Assembly: GCA_030068075.1 (NCBI GenBank)
Contig: CM057826.1
Span: 66,437,312 to 66,501,311 of the forward strand
Direction: 5' to 3'
Length of the DNA: 64,000 bases
Source of the DNA: Paguma larvata
Lineage: Eukaryota > Chordata > Mammalia > Carnivora > Viverridae
The notes beneath the pieces are model-generated. The model had not been told where the DNA came from. It made no database searches and was given only the letters and a program-made list of their open reading frames with translations. The position numbers and the translations under genes are program-made. The first letter of the stretch is position 1. Every line of letters starts with the position of its first letter. This document shows positions 56,426 to 64,000 of this stretch, piece after piece.

Positions 56426-59400
56426 TTCTCTTTCCACAACCCCTACTTTATATTCAAAACCACTACCTTCACTGAAAAATTATTAAGTGGCTATTACCAT
56501 AAAAAGTATTTAGTATAGAGTACTTGTGAGCTCCCAAATTTATTTGGAGAGAACTACCATTAAAGTTTTCTGATGAAAGTCCAATCCCGAGAACTCATTT
56601 CTTCTTTCTTTATCAAAGCCAATTTGATGTTTTTATAATTTATGTAAGGCTATTTAAGATACCTAAATTTGAGAGCTCTAAGAGCAAATGTTGGATCTCA
56701 GAATTTCAGGACAGGATTGGTTCATTTATTCCACACTTACTATGTGTCAAGCAGAGGATTTGATATAGAGGATATAATAATAATGACATACAGGTAGCCT
56801 TGACCTTAATGAGCCCACAGTGATGCCTCTCCTTTAAAGTCCAATGAAACAAAATGCAATAATGTTATTGGGGCAGGGAGAAAAGGAGCAGAGGGAGCAA
56901 ATGACACTAATCATTTGGAGGTCCTGAAAACTTGGGGGGGTCTTAACATTTTTTGGATGTCTTAAAATTTTTGAACTACTAAATTCAGCACCAGATTATT
57001 TTAGGGCAGGTAAAAATATTGATCTCTTCTAGGACTGACACTTAGGCCACCCCTTTCAAAATAAATGTCAAAATATCATTCTGTTATGAAATTCCAGATA
57101 GAAATTGAAGCTCACTGATGCACTTTAAATTCCATCAAAGGATTAAAAAGGAGAAAAAATGTAACACAAGCTTTGGACTTGGTTGGGTACTCTTAGATGC
57201 GGTTACTACATCTTAATTCTATTTTGCAAATACTCTTGATATTGAATAACAAGGAGAAATTAGAACGCGGTAGATAGTAAAGCATGATTTCGCCAGGAGA
57301 AGCAGTTCAATCTGTGACCCATGACATAGACTTTATCTAATACTTTTTTTTGGAAACCTTTCTCTGCTATACTTCCACATAACTGTAAAGACATCATCCT
57401 ATTTATTTCTCCTGCTCTGTGCTTCTAATTCATATGTCTCCTGCAAGTTAGGGAAATAGGTTGCCCCTAGAGTAAAAATATTACCGACAACGCCAAAGTG
57501 AAGACAGTTGTAATGGGAAATACCTTGGCACTATTGCAGGGACTGCCAGTGCGGCTGTTTCTGGTTATCAGTTAGGAACTGGCAGATGTTAAATTGACAT
57601 ATGTTAGGAAATAGCTTTCAGACACTCATGTTTCAAAACGTACAAAAGAAAAACAGATGATACCATTTTTTTTTTTTGGCTTAAACTGGGTAACTAGAAA
57701 ATCACACCAGATGTGTTAAGATGTTTCTCTTTAAAAACATTTTGTTTCCTGAGAAAGAATGAGCTAAAGCAGAAGTATGAGATGTGCTCCTCAGAGTATA
57801 TGTTAGTCTTCTTTCATAGACTTTAAATTTCTATTTTGATTAAAATATTTGACCAGAATTGAAAAAAAAAAAACAGTGAATTCAATTTGGGTTAAAAACA
57901 AAACAGTGAATTCAATATTTCTATGATTGATAAAGATTTTAGAAACTGATGAATTACTCAGTTCCCCATAAAAATTGGTTAGTGGGAGATGGAAATAGAA
58001 TCTTGAGGGAAAACACATCATGGAGAGGGCCGAAATATGTAAAACAATTGAATATGATAACTTAATAATAATTGAAATGTTCATCTTACTTGCTTTGCAT
58101 TTTTGTCTGAAATAATTCATTGTCACGTTGGTAAGGTATTAACACAAGAAAACAAACTTAGGTAATCAGCATTTTCACTGTAGAGATTACAATTTGACAG
58201 GGACATTTGTTGTTTTTGCCCGTTTTGTCATTTCCCTCCTTCAGATGACAGCACTTTTAATATGTGTTTGAGGAGCCATCCCTTTGGTACACTCCATGTA
58301 GCCGTTTTCCACAACTGACCTGGCGGGTCTCCGAGGGTGAGTATGTGATCTGAGATGGCCAATGAGTGAATTCTAACCTCAGGGCTACAATGATTGATTC
58401 GATGCTGAACACATGACCTAAGTTAGGCAGCAAGACACATTCTTGGGGCTTTTGTTAGGGTCATGAGAAAAACAAGGCTCTTCTGCCTGTTTGAATTCAA
58501 CTTGTTGGATATAATCATTGAGCTTCTGGAAAACATTCCTACCATGAAAGAAGTATATATTCAAAAATTAAGACAACGTAGAGAAAAGCAAGGGAATGGG
58601 GAGCAAGGGGAAAGAGAGAGAAAGAGAGACTGAACAATGATGTTATCTTTAGCTTGTGGATTTAATCTATTCTTGAACTTTTAACCGGCTGAGCTAATTC
58701 TCTTCATTGCTTAAGCCCACTTTGGACCCTTTCATTCAGTTGCCATCAAGAGAGCATGACAATGACGTGAGAAGTCACTTTAGGCTGAGGAAATAAAGGG
58801 AGGTTCATGGAGGAAATAGCACTAGGCAGGATCTTGAAGGAAACTGGAATGGAGGAAGCAGCAATGGAGAGAAGGCCATTGCTGATGGTGCAGCTGCAGG
58901 ATCCAAGGCATCGGGGCTAATCCAAGGACGGAAGGTGTTAGAGGGTCACTGAAGCTCAGGGTACATGAATGACCCCAGGTTGCATCTTGGTCCCAATCAT
59001 CCCGTCTAGACTCCAAACAGCCCTGTTGCCTGCACAGTACTCCATGGGATGGAATTTATGCTTCTAAAAAGAATGAATGTGCTTTCATATGAGGAGACAC
59101 ACAGCCTAGAGACTCTGTGTACAGTGTCAATAGAGAGAAGCAGACGGACTAGCCTATAAAGGGGGAACCCCACATCCGCAGTCTGAAACTCCTGGCCCCG
59201 CCGTGATGGAAACCTTTATTATAATCAATCACTTAAGGCAAAATATAGATATCTAGATCAGCCGAGAAAGGTCACCTCTGAGGACGGTGGCTTTCTAACA
59301 TCTTTGAGCACAGTAAGAGAGATATGTCAGAACACATAGGCAAATGCAAATGAAAAAATCAAACAAAAGATCACACAACAGGACTTACCTTTACTACTGG

Positions 59401-59645
59401 TTATGTACTCTGAATTTTTCTGTTTTATGTGATTTTTTCTTTCTTGAATGCTGGTTGCATTCACTAACTTGATTGCATGGCCCACTTTCAAAATAGCAAT
59501 TTGAAAATCACGGACCTAAAATAGCTGTCGGGGAGCACCAGCAGATGTCACTGTAGGTGACCACACCAGTGTGACAGCTGCAGCAGGTGACCATGGCAAC
59601 AGCTGCTCCCTGCCGGGAACCACTACATCTGCCATAGTGCGTTTA
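56426..59645. other. Mostly unique sequence, no supported gene
   Basis: 'ccacacttactatgtgtcaa' at 56730 may be a MIR3/L2-type scrap. 57330-57470 faintly resembles L2. 58260-58700 and 58770-58900 may contain ancient repeat sequence. A 16-bp repeat 'aaacagtgaattcaat' occurs at 57871 and 57902. No reading frame is convincing. Confidence 0.4.
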
Positions 59646-59649
59646 TTTT

Positions 59650-60415
59650 TATTTAATTTTTGTATAGGTCATATGGTCATAAGGTCTCACATTTCAAAAA
59701 CATAAAGGGCACACAGTGAACTCTCTGCTTCCTGTTCCTGCCTCTCAGCTACCCAGTGTCCCTCCTCAAGGGCAAATCAATGTCACTAATTACTTCTTCT
59801 GTCTTCTAAAGATATCTCCTGCATATACTAGTATACACATGCACATTCTTTTTTCCCTTCTTTTACACAAAGGAACATAATCATAACTGTTCTGTACCTT
59901 CCCTGCCTTTCCTTAGCATATTGTAGTGATTCTTGCACCAGTACAGAAAACTCCACTCTGTTTATGACTACATAGTATTCCACGGTACCAAGTGCCATCA
60001 TTGAACCAGACACCTCCTGACCATACATTCGGGTTATTTCCAATATTCTTCTCTCACAAGCAATGCTGTACTGAAGAACTCTGATGACTCATCATTTCCC
60101 ACATATGAGAATATTGATCCTAACATCTTTAGAAATGGAATTCCTGAGTCAAAGAGTAGATACATTTGTAACTTTGATACCTATTGTCAAATTCCTTTCC
60201 AGAATCTATGATTCTAGTTTGCACAAGTTTTCACTTCAATGTTCTTAAAAATACTATTAAGTTACCTGATCTTTGCCAGTTGACAGGTAAATGATATCTC
60301 AATGTGGTTTTAATTCACATTTTTTATTATGAAAGAGATTGAGCATTTTTCTAAGAACCAATGGTATATTTCCTGTTGCTCTTTTTTTCACATCCTTTAC
60401 ATCTGCTTTAAAGAG
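59650..60415 (-). mobile_element. Old L1 3' region, antisense
   Basis: 'gactacatagtattccacgg', 'cacaagcaatgctgtactga', 'aatggaattcctgagtcaaa', 'tgtcaaattcctttccagaa' and 'gatatctcaatgtggtttta' follow the reversed order of the L1 ORF2 C-terminal region. Confidence 0.7.
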
Positions 60416-60554
60416 CAACCATGAGCTGCCAAATAAAAACAGCACTTGCTTGTCTATATAGCAAGCAATTGTGTATTTATTGAGCAAAACCTAGACCTTG
60501 CAGAGCACTGCACAAAGTACTATCAAGTAGATGAAAAATCTACCCTAATAATGA

Positions 60555-60972
60555 TTTTTAAATATAATTTATTGTCATATTGGGTAACACACAGTGTGTA
60601 AAGTGTGCTCTTGCTTTTAGGGTAGATTCCTGTGGTTCATCACTTACATACAACACCCAGTGCTCATCCCAACAAGTGTCCTCCTCAATGCCCCTCACCC
60701 ATTTTCCCCTCTCCCTCGCCTCCCCATCCACCCTCAGTTTGTTCTCTGTATTTAAGAGTCTCTTATGGTTTGCCTCCCTCCCTCTTTGTTTGTAACTATT
60801 TTCCCCCTCCTTTTCCCCATGGTCTTCTGTTCAGTTTGTCAAGATCCACATATGACTGAAAACACATATGATATCTGTCTTCTCTGACTGCCTTATTTCA
60901 CTCAGCATAATACCTTCCAGTTCCATCCACGTTGCTCCAAATGGCATGATTTCATTCTTTCCTATCTGTGTG
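60555..60972 (-). mobile_element. Carnivore L1 3' end, antisense, 5' truncated
   Basis: Tail side 'aaatataatttattgtcata', then 'caacacccagtgctcatccc', 'caccctcagtttgttctctg', 'gagtctcttatggtttgcct', 'agcataataccttccagttc' and 'catccacgttgctccaaatg'. Compared with L1-A it has an extra segment (60590-60645) before the conserved 3' UTR motif, so it is an older subfamily. Confidence 0.9.
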
Positions 60973-61379
60973 GAGCCAACCTAATTATTCCAGCTGCTTT
61001 CATAGCCATCTCTCTTAAAGTGCAGACAACCAGTAGTCCAATATCCACCACTGTGGCAGATAAAACTATCCGTCATCTAAATCCCAAGAGGACAAAATCT
61101 TACACTAGGTGATGGTAATACAAAGATGAAGAAGACAGAATTTGGAGGGAAAAAATAAACAAAACTAAGCAACAAAATTAAGTATTTTGTACTGAAAGCT
61201 GTTCATGGTACAACCAGGGATAAAGTCGAGTGGTCAGTTCTGCTGGGGTGGAAAAGTTGAGCAATCAGGGTCAATAATGGGCGGGGCGGGGGGGGCCTTG
61301 ATGTCACATCCCTCCCCACCTCACCATCCTTGCTTGAATTCTCAAAACATGTGATTTTCTCCCGAACTGAATCTTAACT
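60973..61379. other. Unique sequence with G-rich tract
   Basis: G-rich run 'gggcggggcgggggggg' at about 61280-61296 on the plus strand. Otherwise nothing recognised. Confidence 0.45.
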
Positions 61380-61575
61380 TTGCTCATTCTTCAAATTAAT
61401 TCCACATTTGCCTCACATTGATCACTTATCTTCCTTACAACTTCCTACAACTGAACTAAGTTGTAACCATCTGAAAGGCAAGGAGTCAGTCTTACTCTTG
61501 CAAATGCCTCTCCAATGTAGGCATTCAGAAGGTATTCCTGAATGGGTGAAAGGATGAGTGGACGGATGAATACAT
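61380..61575 (+). mobile_element. L2 3'-end fragment
   Basis: 'ccatctgaaaggcaaggagt' followed by 'cattcagaaggtattcctga' and 'atgggtgaaaggatgagtgg' resembles the L2 3' terminus ('tgagggcagggactt ... tattgttgaatgaatgaatg'). Confidence 0.5.
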
Positions 61576-63695
61576 TCCTTCCAAAAGGCCTTCTCTAGCA
61601 ACAGTTGCCAAAGCCATTCTTCGCAGGTACAACACCCTGCAGATGTCAAAGCCAGGCCCAACCTCTACTCAGAAGACACTGAGGAACCTATTTCTCTAAG
61701 TGAATCAATTATGGAACAACCACTGACTATGAAATGCTATCAGGACCTTAGATTATCGAATGGCTATATCTGTGTCAGGTAGGATTTTTATAATATCTCA
61801 AGAGGTTATTTAATTCATCATTTTGGAAAACAGATAAGTAAATAGTAAAATGTATACTGAACTGCCAACTTGGGTATAGGACTATGTATATGCAAACCGT
61901 ATAGGATGATTTATGAAAATAATACATCTAGTCTAGGCATGGTCTTATTAACTTTAATCTCACTTTACCTGGAAGCTCTATGACTATAACATACGTAGAC
62001 ATACATATGTTTTTCAAACAATAAATGACTGGTGTGTCTGCTACTGATCTTCAGGGGGTTACAATCTTAGGCCACCAGCTATAAGATCCATGACTTAGTT
62101 CTTCAAGCCTTAAGTTTAAGGACACTTCCAGACTTCTCCCAAATCTCTCTTATCATTCTTCCCAACTTGACTCCAATGGCTATGCTGACCACTGGAATAC
62201 TTAAACCAATTTGGTCGCATGGCTGGCTCGCTCTTGTCTCCTCTGACGGTTGGGTTTAATGATTCCTGTGGCTTAAGTTTTAGAACATTGCAAAGATATG
62301 TGTTTTCTGTTATTTGTTTTGAGGCTAGGGAGAATAGCTTACAGAAGAGAGTTACTGTTTCTGAGTTCTTTTCCTCTTTCATGCAACAATTTCCCTAGCA
62401 CCCTGGTCTGCAGTTATGATTTTGGAACTAAAGGCGGCAGGATTAAACAAAAATCTTTGTCTTTTTGACTCACTGTTTCTGAGTCAATAGGAGCTAAGAG
62501 TTCCAAATGTGCTTTTTCCATGCTTCTCCTTCTTTCTTAGTTCGCTTTTGTCATCAGTGTTGTTAATAGTGCTGTGAGATAAGAAACCTCTTGTGGAATT
62601 TTTAAAAAGCTTTATTTTTGTGCTTCTTTCTCTGTGTATTTATTTATAATTTTGGTTAAACTAAAACTTTGCATCACTTCCAACACTAAAGTTACTTTTT
62701 GGGATTTCACCTGTTACTTGTTTGAGACTATAGAGTCTAGGAGCAAAGCTGGAACTCATAAATATTGTGCCAATGCTCAGACCTGCCAGGCCAGCTACCA
62801 TATATAATCCTTATGTTGTACCCAGTAGGTCAACCCACAGACCTCAAATGACAGTTATATGGTCTGTTTCAAGTGCCCTGTGTGCCAAGGAAAAGTCTAG
62901 GTATGTTAGATATATAGGCTTTGATTCTCTTTTGTACCCAGGATATCTTCACATTAATAAAGCAAACCAACGGGAAATATTTCAACCTTCTCTGACTGCA
63001 GTTTCAAGTTTGGAAAGGAAACTTTTGTTTAAAAAAAATTCATTCTGGTAGAGTTCAAAATTACCTGAAACTATAAAATGTGGGGACAATTTCAATTCTT
63101 ATTTTACATTAAAAATGCTCCCAGAAGAGAGAGAATTTTAAGTTATGAAAATACCTCATTTATCTCTGTGACATTTATAGAGTATTTTTATTAGATATAA
63201 TTTCATTTTTGTTAATGTAGGCTCTCAACTCCATCAAATGCTTAATGCAGTAAAAGTTTTAAGACCATATTTATTATCAGAGGCATGCATCAGTTTTGAT
63301 GGCAATATTTTCAAAAGTGAAACTAAACTCATGATGAGAGATTCTCTATGCATGGCAATCCTATAATACATTCTTACATCTCTGTTTCTTCCTTATTTGT
63401 AATATCCATTCAAAATAAAACAAAGGGTGACTCTAAATCTTGGAGGCAATAATAAGCCAGGGATGTTCACAAATCGCATTAATTGTGGTCAATTAGACGT
63501 AAAGATGTGGTTATTGTAACACTTTGCGTCAGGAAGAGAAGGAATCAGAGGTGAGTCACAGCTCTAATGTGGTGTCATTCATGCAGATTCTCCTTCTCCA
63601 AGGATATTTGGTTCTAGAAAAAGTACTTTCAAAGGATTTACACTGAAGACCGCAGCAAAGACGATGCTCTGTGTTCACCTTGTATGTTTCATTTT
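61576..63695. other. Unique sequence, no supported gene
   Basis: Nothing recognised over 2.1 kb. 63450-63560 is non-repetitive with TTAATTG and CAATTAG words. Confidence 0.4.
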
Positions 63696-63699
63696 CTCT

Positions 63700-64000
63700 T
63701 CCTGAACACCAGAAAAATAGCATTTTACAACTCCCCTTATAGTTAGATTGTGGCCATGTGGCTGATTCTAGTCAACCATCTGTAAGTGGAGTTAAAGGTG
63801 CCACTGTCACAACAATCAAGGCCACATGTTGAGATGGCAGAACTACAGGATGGAAGCTCCCCAAATCCCTGAGTCACTACACAGCGGACAGTATCATTCT
63901 TACATTAGAATCGTTATCAACAGGAAACAAACCTTCGTTGTGTTAAGTGATAGAGATTCCAGGATTAGTCGGTTACTGTTCTAACTCCATTGGAACAACA
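63700..64000 (+). mobile_element. LTR-like ancient repeat, sense, cut by the window edge
   Basis: 'tagttagattgtggccatgt' then 'ggctgattctagtcaacc', 'gaactacaggatggaagctc' then 'cccaaatccctgagtcacta', 'cattagaatcgttatcaaca' and 'cttcgttgtgttaagtgata' then 'gagattcc' match the layout of a frequent mammalian LTR-type repeat. Family unresolved. Confidence 0.5.

Noticed and set aside
57869..57917. Repeated 'aaacagtgaattcaat' as a regulatory tandem site
   Set aside because: Two imperfectly spaced copies beside an A run look like local slippage duplication; no known factor site was recognised.

Overview
The window is a 64-kb stretch of mammalian, almost certainly feliform-carnivore (cat-family-like), nuclear DNA. 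The evidence is more than a dozen copies of a tRNA-Lys-derived carnivore SINE in its feliform form (a 'cctgggtggctcagt' head with Pol III A and B boxes, a CT-rich body and an 'aaataaataaac' tail), plus a carnivore LINE-1 with the matching 3' UTR. The background is AT-rich. No protein-coding exon, rRNA, tRNA, CRISPR array or prokaryotic operon could be supported. The window reads as intergenic or deep intronic, and every protein family recognised belongs to a transposable element. Family names are recognised from memory, not from a database search.

Layout. 1-3.3 kb: unique DNA, an AT-rich tract, a CA microsatellite and a Tigger/MER44-like DNA transposon. 3.4-13.2 kb: a LINE-1 cluster. L1-A is a near-full-length antisense copy with 5' UTR, ORF1 and ORF2; it has lost about 360 bp of its endonuclease region, and two SINEs interrupt ORF1. 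It abuts a short sense 3' end (L1-B) and then an older sense ORF2 relic (L1-C). 13.2-16.9 kb: older antisense L1 relics, a SINE inside a SINE, a MaLR-type LTR and an L2 scrap. 17.1-19.4 kb: a SINE, a four-level nest (MIR, then SINE, then SINE, then L1 3' end) and a Tigger2/MER8-like element.

19.6-27.2 kb: GGAA tracts, an antisense LTR, an old L1 3' end, two L2 blocks and a second MER8-like copy, the last of the two L2 blocks being intact and the other, like the MER8-like copy, split by SINE sequence. 27.2-37.3 kb: mostly unique DNA with SINEs, MIRs and old L1 3' fragments. 37.3-48.3 kb: MIRs, SINEs, LTR relics and a SINE-containing unit with an unexplained 127-bp extension. 48.3-51.3 kb: two old L1 relics in opposite orientation. 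51.3-64 kb: mostly unique DNA with LTR, MIR, L2 and L1 3' relics.

The genes do not work together in any pathway. All LINE-1 ORFs here carry frameshifts, stops or deletions and are judged inactive. The main information is insertion chronology: many SINEs have readable target-site duplications (TSDs), so relative ages can be ordered. No previously undescribed biological system was found. The most useful leads are the four-level nest, the SINE with 5' non-SINE sequence inside one pair of direct repeats, and a few unique segments that look like conserved noncoding DNA.
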